From assembly GCA_946122785.1 (NCBI GenBank), contig CAMGYJ010000007.1, positions 1,938,909 to 2,002,908 on the forward strand: 64,000 bases of DNA. The letters are read 5' to 3'. How positions within the stretch are numbered: the first letter of the stretch is position 1; every line of letters begins with the position of its first letter. This document shows positions 23,283 through 39,690 of the stretch, piece after piece. Below the pieces are notes generated by a model. That model was given only the letters and a program-made list of their open reading frames with translations. It had not been told where the DNA came from and made no database searches. A program made the position numbers and the translations under genes. The stretch is from Linum tenue. Its lineage: Eukaryota; Streptophyta; Magnoliopsida; Malpighiales; Linaceae.

Positions 23283-26200
23283 CTTTCCCCCTATTTCACT
23301 CTTCCTTCAAATAGTACAATAACTAGAGTGAGAGAGAGAGGGAGAGAGGGAGAATCTAGAAGTGAGATATTCAATTCATAATATCTTTGTTGTTCTCTCT
23401 ATTTCATTGGCTATTAATTCATAGCAAGAAAGAATGAGTTAAGGGTAGTCATTCGAGTGGTCAATGCGAAAGATTCGTCACACGCGATGAAAGAGGACTA
23501 CCCCATATGAGGTACATGTATGATGTATTGCAGACTTTTATTCAGCATGCTACGTTCCATTTTGCTCCTCGTAGAAAAATAGGGCTGCCCATATCATAAT
23601 AAAACAAACCATTACATCGTGTAAATTGGTTATTAGCCAATCAATGTTTTCTCCTTTTGCATTATGATCGACCTCATAAAGGTTTTATATATTTCGTATC
23701 TATACTAAATACAAACACAAACAAACCCTAATCGAATTGGCATTGACTATTGCCTATTGACAACGATCCATACTACAAGTGGATATAACAAGCTACCACA
23801 ATACTACCAAAGGTATATACTTGTGTAACTTTCTATCTCGATACATAGCTCCATATGATGTTACCGTACGTGTTGTCATTAGACTTCAGACCGCTATATA
23901 CAGTTAATTTGATCTCTAGTAAGATTAGGTAAACCATGTCATGTATCGGTCATTTTCTTCCTTATAATATCTAACATTACTTACATTACAAATGATCGTC
24001 ATGAATGACTCGAATTCGTGAGACATACCTATCTTTTGCAACCGGACAGTTTCGAACACCGAATAACCATCACACAATTTTAACAAATGATATTTATCCC
24101 CGTGAGGGCTGGCTAGGGACAAGCCTATTAAGCTAGGGTTTCCATTTTAGACATCGTTTTCCATATGCCTCAAAGTACGGAAACCTCCACTCGACGACGA
24201 CGGCTTCTATACAAAAATTTGAATGGTTTTGCTTTCGACCAATTAGGGTTTCCATGCAGATGAAACAATGGGTCGCATGTATACAAAAAAAAAAAACCCC
24301 CAATAATAGCCTTTCATTAATCTCACAGAAACATAGCTATTCGTTCATCTTTTCACTACAAGAAAAAACATGGCTACTGGCTAGAAGTAGCCCGGCCACC
24401 TTGTCCAAAGACCTTTTGTTTTCAGGTGAAAACGAAATGTGCCTCACGAGTTCAATATTTGCATGGCTGTCTAGATCGGTCTGTTTCTTAGCTTGTGGAT
24501 GTGTGTTGTCGACCAGTTATTTTCAGCCGCAGCCTTATCATTTGTCTCCAAAATATGATTGGTGGCATGTAAACAACTAGCTAGGGGATGGTTTCGGGGT
24601 GGCGGGTGGATAGCTCGAAGTTCGTATAGATTCGTCGTTCAGGTTAGGTTAGTATCATAGGACATACGAAGCTGGATAATTAGATCTCGACTCGTTACAA
24701 CGGACAATTCAAATAGTTCGGTATTTGTACCGGGCAAGATACCCAGTATCGAGCTTATCGTAAATAATGCATATATTTCGTACAACTAAGAGAAGAGAAT
24801 AATAACATTTCATCTTCAATCGAGTTGAAACCAGGGATTGAAAAACCTCACTGTACTGGCGGGTTGATAAGAAAAACATCATACCGGAAGCAAAACCGGC
24901 AGGCGGTATTTAGCGGTATGAAATGGTTAAACCACGGTTTCGGCCAAAAATATCATACGAATGATTTTTTTCTGGTACGACGTCCGGTACGGTGGTTCAA
25001 TCGTTGGTTGTAACAGGGGCGAACTCGCCTTTCAAATCAAGATTACATATCATAATCATACGAATGAAATTTCAATTTGACATGATGATTTGAAAGGTGG
25101 GGAAATATATATAAGCTAGTAGTACTAGTTGGGTGAGTAGTCATTATATCCTTTTTTCGTGTTATTACAACTAACACAAATTTCTTATTACAACTACCCC
25201 AAGTTGGTGTAAATTTTGCTGGCAGGCAGCTGCATCTCAACACCAGCAGTACCCTTTAACCCTACAATCTACAGTATCCTCCATTGAATCAAAGGCTGCC
25301 ACCAGCCACTGGAAAAAAACCACAGTGAAAAACTCTGGGTGCTCGAGAAAGACCAGAGGACCTCACAATCATGGCCCTAACAAGTCAAATGATGATGAAC
25401 TCTCTTTTTGCTCTTGGTGGGTTTTTTGTTATAAATGAAGGGGTGCCTTTGATTTCTTCAAATTTCTGCAAAGTGGTATTATGTAATGTTGCCATCAAGG
25501 ATCTCATTAGAAATCATAAGCTTTGTCTGCATATGATATGATGATGTGGTTTGTGTTGGGTGGTTTTTTTTTAACAGTTCAAATTGGACTGTCAAAATAA
25601 TCAATGCCCATGTGTTTGTTTTGAGTCAAAAAAAAGAAAAGGACAGAGAGCCAAGTTGCAGAGGAGTTGAATGGTCTGAGAGGCTCTGCCTGGAGTGGGA
25701 AAGCCCAATTCTTGTCCTCTATTCTTCTGTATTGGCTGAGAAGCTACTTCAAAAGAGAGAGAGGGAGAGAGAGAGAGACCCAATTTGCAGTCTCTCTGTG
25801 CCCTACTTTGATACCAAAAAGATTTCAGCTTCATTCAGGCCAACCATTTTGATTTTAAGCCCCTGATGTTTGTTATCTGCTATAGAGGATGAGCATTCTT
25901 TCCTTGTGTTTAAGGTGGTATCGAGATATTCGCCTCGGATTGTTTTACCACCCGTTACGTTTACAGAAAACAGATAATAACCCGTTGCATGTAACGTTCT
26001 CGTTAACATAGTACAAAAGCCTAATCTCGTGGTTAAACAACGAGGTGAGCAATCATCGCGATGAAATTTGTTAAGCGAAGAGGGGCGGATAGAGGGTATC
26101 AATGGCAGGGGCGACAAAAGGCCCTCAGTGGTGTAGAGATTTTGTTGGCAGCCCACACAATCAACAGAGATTTGTCAAAGCTGAAGAGGGAAAAGAAGGA

Positions 26201-26422
26201 ACCTTGTGAGAAGAAGAAAAAAAAAATGTTCCAGGGGACCGTTTGTTATTCGGCTTTTTCCACGAGCCTGAAACTATTCCTCTTACAGGCTTTTAAGCCT
26301 GGTTGGCCTGCCTGCCAGCCAAACGGAACCCAAACAAAATTTGTGCAAATCTTCTCTTTCTTCTCTTCACCACTTGCAATTTGCAAGTTGCCATACCACC
26401 AGAGCCTCACCTTTTGCTCATT

Positions 26423-26457
<35 letters not shown>

Positions 26458-27042
26458 GGTGTCAGAGCAACTTGCATGGTGCCCTGAAGGCTGAAGAACA
26501 CCCATTACACCTTCACAACATTAGTTCAAAAAGGAAGGGGGGAAAAAGGACTACTGAAATTTGACTTCTGAGTTGTAATTCCATTCAAGAAAGTGGAGAA
26601 CAGACAACCAGAAGGAAGGAAGTCTTACTTCACTCACCTGATGGGATCTGGAAGCAACAGTAGTATAGTATACTCGGTGGCGAGGGAGTTCTATCGATAC
26701 AGCGAACTTTGTTTAATACGATCACCAGGACTCCAGGAGTATCGTATGCTCCAAATTCTGCACCATTTAGAATTAAACGACGTAAAGGAGGAAGAGGAGA
26801 AATCCGAAGTTCACTAGGGTTAGGATAAGGAATCCACGCCATGAATTTGGTCCAGTTAACAACGAGGAGACACATGAACTCAAGCCTTCCATTCATAGAC
26901 TTGACAAAAGAGTAAACATATTCCTTCAAAGAGCAAACGACGCAAAAGAAGTTTAGTAAAATGCACAGCCCTTTTTCCACTCTCCCCCTTTTATATAAGT
27001 TCATATATAGCACATAGCAATAAAAACAGCAGCTGTAGTTCG
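23283..27042. other. Intergenic, microsatellite-rich, no gene seen
   Basis: Contains GA runs (about 23332-23355 and 25757-25778) and a CT run (about 26427-26454), but no gene with a recognisable product. A degenerate inverted-repeat element may lie near 24828-25010: its two ends share GATTGAA and GTAC-GG blocks. The last few hundred bases include the 3' UTR of the minus-strand UBC gene. Confidence 0.5.
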
Positions 27043-29557
<2,515 letters not shown>

Positions 29558-30474
29558 TGTCGAAAGCTAAAGCAGAACTCGAAACGCACAGAAAGAGAGC
29601 ACGAGTCCCACTCTCTCCACCTTAGCAGCAAACCCTACTAATGAAGTCGGTCACAATCAATTTCAATCCAAACACGAAACTCGAAAATCAACAGTACTGC
29701 AGGAGCTAGAAACAGTAGCGTGCCCCCAAAGCAAGATGGACAGAGCGAGAGGAGAGGAACCGAGAAGATTACCGATCGTCAGTGAACTTATAGATTCTGA
29801 AGAAGCCAAAACCTAGAGACGAACACGCTTGATATATATAACACTCCACACGGCAACAAACGACGGCCCAAATTACACAATCACTCCCTCTATCGATCAC
29901 TACAATCATATTACTCCTTAAATTTATTAAATTTCACATTTCAGTCCTTGAGCTTTTTTTATCTAGGCTCTTCTAGTACTAGTAGAGATGCGACTGCAAT
30001 TTTGACTTGATGTAGAGCAGAGGTGCATTACTTAGCTTCGGGTCATCAAGGGCTTGATGTTACATATGCACTTCAGGCACCTTTTTTCGTTCTATCGATA
30101 TGTGATTTGACGATATTTATACGAACTAACTTACTATAGATCGTTGTTCATCGAGGAAAAGAAGAGATTTACTAGCTAACATTCACGAATTGACACAATA
30201 TATTAAGCCTGTCCTTCTCTCAAGTAAAATTTCCATAGGTAGATTCTGATAAGAGATAATGAAAACACAAACAGGAGTGTTCGATTTCAGAGAGAACAGG
30301 GCACAGAAGTCTCTGTCTACACAGACATGACCAGTTTCTTCTTTCAAGGTCCCCGTTCATAAGATAAGACAGCAATATCATACTTTTACTTTCATACACA
30401 ACAATTTTTTCTCTCATGACACAATGGCACAACAGGAAATAAATCTTTGCCTTTCCCAGACAAGGCAGATCGTG
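29558..30474. other. Spacer between the two UBC genes
   Basis: Holds the 5' leader and promoter of copy 1 and the 3' UTR of copy 2. A 5' UTR splice donor reads GTAATC on the minus strand near 29771. No additional gene is seen. Confidence 0.6.
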
Positions 30475-32055
<1,581 letters not shown>

Positions 32056-32838
32056 CGCCCCCGAACCAAATGAAAAAAACGAAACCCTAGACCGTTCTGA
32101 GCTTCCCTTCTACCAAATTCAAAAAATCAGCGCAAAATTGATTACAAACAACAGCAATCGAAGAGAACCTAAGCATAGCAGACGAAGGAAGGAAAGAGAG
32201 AGAGAGAGAGAGAGGCGCACCTGAGCTGAGAGCGATCCTCGGCCGGTTACGGTTTCGTGTGTTCTGCTGGCAGCGCGAAACGGGGGGAAGGAGAAACCAA
32301 GAAGAAAATCGTTTCTGATTATTTGTTGTTGTTGGTCAGCGAAATTGTGGAAGAGAAGAGAGAGAGATGGGATTTTATTTTATACGGTCAGGACCAGGTC
32401 TCTTCTACTGTGTTCCCTAGCTCCTGATTGGTTCCCTTTTTTTTTCTTCTTAGATATTATCACTCTTCTCCTTTGCTTTATTTTTTCTTTTCCTTCTGTT
32501 TTGATTATAGTAATTGATTAGTTGTTAGGTATTGATATTTTGATGATCACATGAGATTCTTTCTCATCATTAACATGAATCTATTTTTGTTGACAATTTG
32601 ACGAATTGTTTGTTCTATAAATATGCTCTCACGAAATGAATTGTTTACATTATGATTAAGATGGTTCCGATTCCCACCATAAGATCAATACAATTTCAAA
32701 ATAAATAAAATTTTCGTAAATGAATTGCAAGCACTATAACCAGGTTGGATCAGGTTCTCACAAGAAAGACAGACAGTTTCAAGATAATGAATTAAAACAG
32801 GGCCTAAATTTCCAAAAGTAGACATTTCAATTCACTTC
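32056..32838. other. Promoter region of UBC copy 2
   Basis: Contains the leader and upstream DNA of the minus-strand UBC gene, with pyrimidine-rich tracts on the minus strand. No other gene is visible. Confidence 0.5.
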
Positions 32839-33190
32839 TTTTTTTTTTTTTTTTTTGTTAATGATGATATATATTAAATAGACAATTACAAGGAAAAGGA
32901 ACAAGGAAGATTACAGAGGCCAAGCTAGTGAGGCCAGAGAAGGGGCTCGAATTCCAGAATCCAAGCCAGAGGGGTTCCCAAGGAAAGCCCCCACACCTGC
33001 TTGGTTTTACATTCTGCCTATCGCACTGGCTAGCAACATGAACAAGAAATGACATCAACCCCAATCCCGCATCTAAACCGGGTATTCTGTTTCCAGGCAC
33101 AGTAAGAAGCCGACACCAAAAGACAGACAAGAGCAGGTGAGTATTAGGATTCAGTTTCAAAATAGTGCTTTTCAACAAAAGATCCAAACT
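32839..33190 (-). mobile_element. 5'-truncated LINE tail, minus strand
   Basis: A T run (about 32839-32856) on the plus strand is the poly(A) tail of a minus-strand retroposon. Its 3' end reads TTTAATATATATCATCATTAAC before the A run, a form typical of plant LINE ends. The adjacent minus-strand frame includes PWEPLWLGFWNSSPFSGLTS, which resembles the degenerate tail after LINE RNase H. The left boundary is sharp but the 5' junction near 33190 is uncertain and no target duplication was found. It lies just downstream of the receptor kinase gene. Confidence 0.5.
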
Positions 33191-33400
33191 TTGAGAACCA
33201 TCAGTGCTAAAACATAATGAGCAAATGACAAATTTGACAGCAACATTGATCAAAATTCACATGGAAGTGTCAAACAAGGCATTCATTCAACACTCAACTA
33301 AATCAATCAGAATCATCAAGGGCTTACAACAGACTTGTGAAAACAAAACCGAAAAGACAATGAACAATGGACTACAACAGACTTCATACATCAATCATGT

Positions 33401-35797
33401 TCATGATCCCGGTGGTGAAGTTGCAGCAAGAGCCGGTACTGGTGTAGAAGCCATCTGTGGAGTTGAAGTTCCCGTCGATCCCCGGTTCTCGGTATCCCTG
33501 CCTCGAACGCCCTCCACCAGCTTCACAACCTCGCCCATCTTCGGCCTCTGATCAGGAACCCTCACCACGCAGGACATCGCGATCTGCAGCATCTCGACCA
33601 TCTCTTCCTCGATGTTCGGATACCTCAGCAGCTCCACATCGAACACCTCGGCGGTCCACTCCTCTCGCACCACCGAGTGAACCCACCTCACCAAATGCAT
33701 GATCTCGTCCCCACCCGTGGTGTGAATCGGGGACTTCCCTGTCAGAAGCTCGAGCAGGACCACCCCGAAGCTGTAGACATCAGAAGGTTGAGTTGCTTTC
33801 CTCGTGTCTGTCACCTCCGGTGCACGGTAGCCAGCTGCTCGTGAGATCGGTGCAGACAGTGAGCTCATCACCGCTGATAAGCCAACGTCGGAGATGCATC
33901 CGTAGCCCGTGGTGGGGTTCAGGAATATGTTGGAGGACTTGATGTTGCCATGGACGAATTTCCCTCCGTTTGCTTGGTGAACACGCGAGATTCCTCGTGC
34001 TGCACCTATGGCGATCTGCATTCTTGTTTCCCAGTCTAGTGGCACCCTCTCGTGCCCTCTTTTGGCTGCAAGGTAAACAGCTTATGTCAGTCGTTGGATC
34101 ATGATTATCTACTACAACAATGGAACTTTTGAATACTACTAGTCACTTTTGATTCACCAACATAGTCTGATTCAATACAAGGTTTGATTCACAAACAGTG
34201 GAAGTGATGAATTTGGAGGTGATTAATGTACCAAAAAAAATCATCGGCTTGATGGATTTATAAATCATGGCTAAAGATCCATCAATCCACTTACACTTAT
34301 AATCGCGATTTCATGATCCACATACCTTAATTTACAAAAATTTCTCAGCTAGATTTCAGCCCTAAATGCATCTTATTTCATGATCAATCATTAACGAAAT
34401 CTACCAGCCAAACAAAAGCTCCCAAGAAAAAGCATAATTTAGCAAGCCAAAGCATCAAATAGTACTAATCAAGGCAGGTAAAACAATGAAATAAAGACTG
34501 CTGAGGTAAACCACAGGGAGTAGAGCAAAGCATTACCATGAAGCATAGCTGAGACACTTCCGCGGCAGTAATAATCACACACCATGAGCTTCTCATCCTT
34601 GGAGAAGAAATATGCCTTGAGCTCAACCACATTCTCGTGCCTAATCCCACCGACGATATCCATCTGCTGCTCGAAATCTCTTTTCCCAGCACTCACTTCC
34701 TTCAACCTCTTCACCACCACTGTTGTAGCATCCTCCAATATTGCCTTATAAGCCATCCCAAACGTGCCCTTCCCTAGAACCTCAGCTGAAGCTCTCAACA
34801 GGTCTTCCAAATCGAATGCATAGTTACATCCATCGAAGAATGCCAACTTATTGCTCGCATCCTGGCTCCTCGACACCATCTTCTCAGGGGACATTCCACC
34901 CTTCTGCAACTTCGTAGAAATCGAATACTCATATTTACCACTTCCTTTCTTCCTCGAGCAACAGAAAATGAGCATTAGAGCAAAAGCCACCAATACCAAC
35001 ACACCAACAGCAACTACAATCCCTAGCAATGCTGCTTCGCTGAGTCGCTTCCCCGGTTTAGAAGCAGGAAGAACCAAATCTGGTGGTGTTGTAGAAAATG
35101 GAGATGAATGTGGAGTGAAACCACCTCCTCCAGTCGAAACGTTGCTGTTACCAGCAAACACTGAGATTGGGAACCTTCGGAGCGAATTAGGGATTGCACC
35201 AGACAGATAATTGTAGGACAAGTTAACCTGCTGCAGAGCTGGTGAACCAAGGTCAGGGATTTCACCGGAGAGCGAATTGTTCTCGAGATTCAAAGTAGCG
35301 AGTCGAGTCAATTGCGACAGCGAGCTAGGGATACTGCCATTAAACCTATTGTTGGAGAAATTCACAATGGTGAGGTTGCTCCACAAAGTGAAATCAGCTG
35401 GCAACGACCCAGATAAGCTGTTGTATTGCAAGTAGAGAAAAGACAAGTTCTTTAGAGTGTAGAGATCAGAAGGGAACTCCCCAGTGATCCCATTGGATCT
35501 AAGGCTCAAAACCTGCAACGCCGAGAGACGGCTGAGAGTGTTCGGAGGTATGGGGCCTTGGAAACCGACGCCGGGAAGTCTCACGGAGATCACTCGAGAG
35601 CCATCTTCGTTGCAGGCGATTCCTGTCCAGTCGGTGCAGAGAGAAGAGCTCTGGTTCCAGTTCAATGCTCTTGAGTGGTGGAATTTGGCGACGAAGTCTA
35701 GTAAAGCTTGCTTATCTTCAACTGGGTCTGCGTTTGCTCCCAATAGAATGAAGCCCACCACGTAGAACAGAACGATAGCCTTATTAGCTACTTCCAT
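33401..35797 (-). CDS. LRR receptor-like protein kinase, probably inactive (At4g23740-like)
   Basis: Two coding exons on the minus strand, 34537-35797 and 33401-34065, total 641 aa. The start chosen ([15 protein letters not shown]) gives a signal peptide at once; an in-frame ATG 27 codons upstream is less likely. Then come the LRRNT-like part ([20 protein letters not shown] with C-DW-GIAC), about five LRRs, a Ser/Pro-rich stretch, a transmembrane helix ([20 protein letters not shown]) and a kinase domain. The glycine loop is [12 protein letters not shown] and the ATP lysine lies in VVVKRLKE. The catalytic loop reads [10 protein letters not shown] instead of HRD, and the metal motif reads DVG instead of DFG. 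It is therefore a pseudokinase of the LRR-III group, acting as a plasma-membrane signalling scaffold. The single intron sits in the position usual for LRR-III genes. Confidence 0.95.
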
Positions 35798-36816
35798 TGG
35801 AGAGGAATTTTTTTGGAGAAGCCGAAAAAACGAGCTGTTTTCTGCAGCTTCTTCTTTCCCGCAGTTCCCCTGCAACAAGAATGGATTTTAGGCCGAGGTG
35901 GAAACAACTACAAATACAGTACAAAAAGGGAGGAGAAAAAGGGAAAGATCCCAAATTTGAACACAGAATGAGAAGTAAAGGAACAAAGGAAAGGGAGATT
36001 CCAAGATAAATGTCGACAAAAGGAGAGGCTTAAAACACTCTCTATCACTCTGTGCTGGTGTTTCGAAAACAGCAAAGGATGAAGCTTTTCTGGTTGCAGG
36101 ATTTGAATAATAAATGGGTCAAAAGAGAAAAGATGAGAATTTTGTATTTCAAAAAAATCTCTCTGTGTATCCTTCTTCTATAACCACACCAGGAATCGAG
36201 GCTTCTCTCTTTTTGTTCCTTCTTCCTTCCATGGCCTGCTCCTTTTCTTTACTTCTCCACTTTCATGCCTAAACTAGTGCTCAAAAGAAGAGATTATCTG
36301 ATTACTTACTAAACTCTCTTGTTCAGATCTGAAAGCGAACAAGTAAAAACAAAACAAAATCCAGCTCAAAATTGGAGTTGAACCGACGCAAACTAATTAG
36401 CAAGGGTCAAGGGATTAAGCTGATAAACTGTACAAACAACAGCGCTCAAAGTTGTCAGGAATCGTTTTGGATTTTGAAAGGAGAATAAAAGAACAGAGAG
36501 AGAGAGAGGCAAATTTGTCACACGCCATTAAAATACTCAGAAAAGCTACCTGGAAGTGAAGAGCCCGTTAAAAAGGAAAGGGGGAAAAAAAAACAAAATG
36601 CTCAAACCCAAAGTGGAAGTTGCATGATTGCTCATGCCACATTCACATTTCACCCACCAACACTTCTGCTCATTGCATTTCAGAACCCGAATTGGAAAAT
36701 AATTAAGGGAAACAGAGAGATGGCGAGAGAAAGAGAAGGAACGTGGGGAAAAGAAATAGTCGGTGAGACATACAAATAGTGATGATTAGCTGGTGAGTGG
36801 GAACTGGGAAGTGGGG
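35798..36816 (-). other. Leader and promoter region of the LRR-RLK
   Basis: Upstream DNA of the minus-strand kinase gene. It contains GA-rich stretches near 36490-36510. It ends at the target duplication of the MULE-type element, about 1 kb before the start codon. No other gene is seen. Confidence 0.5.
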
Positions 36817-37890
36817 AAACTGTTCCGAAAAAGTTAGTCTCCTAACTGATGTCTTTGTTAGGAGATGCTAACACGGTTTGGATTTTGTCCACGTAGGCCC
36901 AGCTGAGATCCAACGGAGGGGATAGATGGGCTCATTTAAGTGGGATTTTGTGGGTTTTTTAGCCCAGCCGAGAAAGGAGAGGGAGCTGATGGGTGGCGGC
37001 TCGGTGGGGACCAGTTGTCAAGGGCGGGAGAAAGGGAAAGAAAGGGAGAGGGTGGGTGATTTATTTGGGGAAATGATTAAAATGGGGGAGAGAAGCTGAA
37101 AAAGTGGCTTCTGCGGGTCCACCAAGAAGCTGATTAATTGGAGAGAGGAGAGAAATGACGAAAAAATATAAAGAAAAGTGATAAATAATTGGAGAGAGGA
37201 GAGAAGTGACAGAAAAGAAAAAAAAAAGGAAAAAGTAATTGCAAGAAAGAGAGAAGTGACGAAAAAGTGGGGGAAAGAGAGTGATTGGGGGAATTTATTT
37301 TTGGACCACTTCTTTTCTCTCTCAACCTCTCTCATTTTTTTTTTTGTGTGTGGATATTTATCCATGGGCTGAAGGATATCAAGTTTATATGGTCAGATAT
37401 TAGTCTGGGCGGTATGGATATTTATTTTTGAATGAACTGATATTATATGCAGTGGATATTAGTTTGTGAAGTAATGAATATTGTGTCTTCCATCAAAATT
37501 AAACACACTATCAAGTCCTAACACATAAGGCTTGCAACCTTAGTTAGGGCTGCCCGCCGAGGGCCCATGGGCCGAAGGCCCATGAAACAATAATAGTAGG
37601 AGAGTGATGGTTTAGGGTTTATGATTTAGTGATTAGTCTTGTAGTCGGATATTAAACTCGGTGGTGTTTGTCTTTGTTTTTGCAAAGAATGGGTATTAGT
37701 TTAGGTGGTTCGGATATTAGCTTTTGGTTTGAGATATTAGTTCATGTTTTCAACTATTTGTCTGGGATGTTTGGATATTTGTTTTCTCATTAACTGATAT
37801 TAGTCTGTTGATATTAGTTCATTGTCAATTTTATTACTTTTGGTATTAGTTTGCGATTGTTAGATATTAGTCTATGTGCGGTGGGTATTA

Positions 37891-38811
37891 GTCTGCGATT
37901 GTCAGATATTTGTCTGTGTGTGGTGGGTATTAGTCTGTATGGTGAGGATATTATTTACGATCTGAATGTATATTGGTCTTAGGCGATGAGATATTGGTCC
38001 GGGTGTTGTGGGTATTTGTTATGGTGAACAGATATTATTCTAGGTGGTTTGGATTTGTTTTGTATGGATGTTTATCTGTGTTTGTTTTGAAATTTAGTTT
38101 AATAAGCGATTAAGGTTTAGAGTTTATGTGTAATTGGTATTAGTTTGTGATGTTCAAATATTAATCTGTGTGTGGTGGGTATTAGGGTTCAGGGTTCAAG
38201 CTTTGTGTTTAGTGTTTAGGGTTAGGGTTTCAGGTACAGGGTTTGAGTTTTGGTTTCGGGTTTAGAAGACGATATTGTGGAAATGGTTTTGAAAACAATG
38301 TAGGGTGGTTCGATTTTTGTCTGTGGTGATAAGATATTATTATGTGATTGGAGGATATTAGTATGAGATGTATGGATATTAGTCTGCGATGGTCAGATAT
38401 TTGTCTGTGTGTGGTGGGTATTAGTCTGTATGGTGAGGATATTATTTACGATCTGAATGTATATTGGTCTTAGGCGATGAGATATTGGTCCGGGTGTTGT
38501 GGGTATTTGTTATGGTGAACGGATATTATTCTAGGTGGTTTGGATTTGTTTTGTATGGATGTTTATCTGTGTTTGTTTTGAAATTTAGTTTAATAAGCGA
38601 TTAAGGTTTAGAGTTTATGTGTAATTGGTATTAGTTTGTGATGTTCAGATATTAATCTGTGTGTGGTGGGTATTAGGGTTCAGGGTTCAAACTTTGTGTT
38701 TAGGGTTAGGGTTTCAGGTACAGGGTTCGAGTTTTGGTTTCGGGTTTAGAAGACGATATTGTGGAAATGGTTTTGAACATAATGTAGGGTGGTTCGATTT
38801 TTGTCTGTGGT
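37891..38811 (+). repeat. Long direct repeat inside the MULE-type element
   Basis: Two nearly identical units, 37891-38327 (437 bp) and 38382-38811 (430 bp), are separated by 54 bp. The second lacks 7 bp of a GTGTTTA-type repeat and has a few substitutions. Both contain a TTTAGGGTTAGGG stretch that resembles telomeric repeat or a telobox by chance. The duplication looks younger than the element's other internal repeats. Confidence 0.85.
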
Positions 38812-38889
38812 TTTTGAGAATTTATGTTGGTAATTATATACAACATTTAACAAAATATTATCCATTTTGCTACAAACCAACATCTTTCC

Positions 38890-39087
38890 CTATATATTAT
38901 CTAACCCTAAGTTCAGTTTTACAAATCTAAAATAAACTTTTCTTCCTTTTCCCTCATCGTCTTGGTCATCACTTTCTTCATCCTCAATTTCTTGATCCTC
39001 ATTTTGTTGTTGTTGTTTGGCACATTTAGGCCTAAAGGTTTCGCCTTCTGATGTGGTCCTCATTGCAGTTGATTTAGTTCTTGTCAT
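38890..39087 (-). other. Small ORF in the centre of the element, unrecognised
   Basis: A 65-codon ORF between the two repeat-rich arms. It starts MTRTKSTAMRTTSEG and continues with a glutamine run and a very acidic stretch (EIEDEESDDQDDEGKGRK). The first residues recall the histone H3 tail (ARTK-TA). This may be the N-terminus of a transposon-borne or captured ORF. It is too short to assign, and coding status is unproven. Confidence 0.3.
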
Positions 39088-39175
39088 TATGATTTCCCTG
39101 CCCAGTAGAATATCCTGACATTAGCTAATCAATAGCTGGACTCCACATAACGAATACCCTAACGATCAGAAGTAA

Positions 39176-39690
39176 TATCAAACAAGTCATATCCAAATAT
39201 ATCAAACAATTATCCAGGCAATTCACAAAAGATATCATGGTCGACCAAAACCAATATCAATGTAGGAATATCCAGATATATCAAACAACTATCCATGCAA
39301 TCAAAAACTGATATCCTGCCCGAAAAGAACTAATATCGGAACGCACACAAAACATATCCACAAAACCCAAAAAACAAAGCAACCCGGATCTAATCAAATC
39401 CACAAACAAAGCAACCCAAACCCAGATCCAGTCACATCCACAAACCCAGAAAACATATCCGCTTAATCCAAATATATCAAACAACTATCTAGGCAATTCA
39501 CAAATGATATCATGGTCAACCAAAAACAATATCAATGTAAGAATATCCAGATATATCAAACTACTATCCAGGCAATTAAAAACTGATATCCTGCCCGAAC
39601 AAAACTAATATCGGAACGCACACAAAACATATCCACAAAACCCAGAAAACAAAGCAACCCAGATCCAATCAAATCCACAAAATCCATAAA
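39176..39690 (-). repeat. Tandem repeat, period about 275 bp, in the right arm
   Basis: The block starting GATATCATGGTC recurs at 39231 and 39506, with matching flanks such as CTGATATCCTGCCCGAA and AATATCGGAACGCACACAAA. Minus-strand ORFs in both copies encode related peptides containing GCDWIWVWVALF. These ORFs follow from the repeat and are not evidence for a gene. Confidence 0.75.

Noticed and set aside
24828..25010. Possible hAT-like MITE with GATTGAA...GTAC ends
   Set aside because: Ends align only loosely and no target duplication was found, so borders cannot be supported.
26061..26564. 167-codon plus-strand ORF
   Set aside because: Contains the translation of a CT microsatellite (serine-leucine run) and has no domain.
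38213..38240. TTTAGGGTTAGGG as telomeric repeat
   Set aside because: Only about two units, present in both copies of an internal transposon repeat; not an interstitial telomere.
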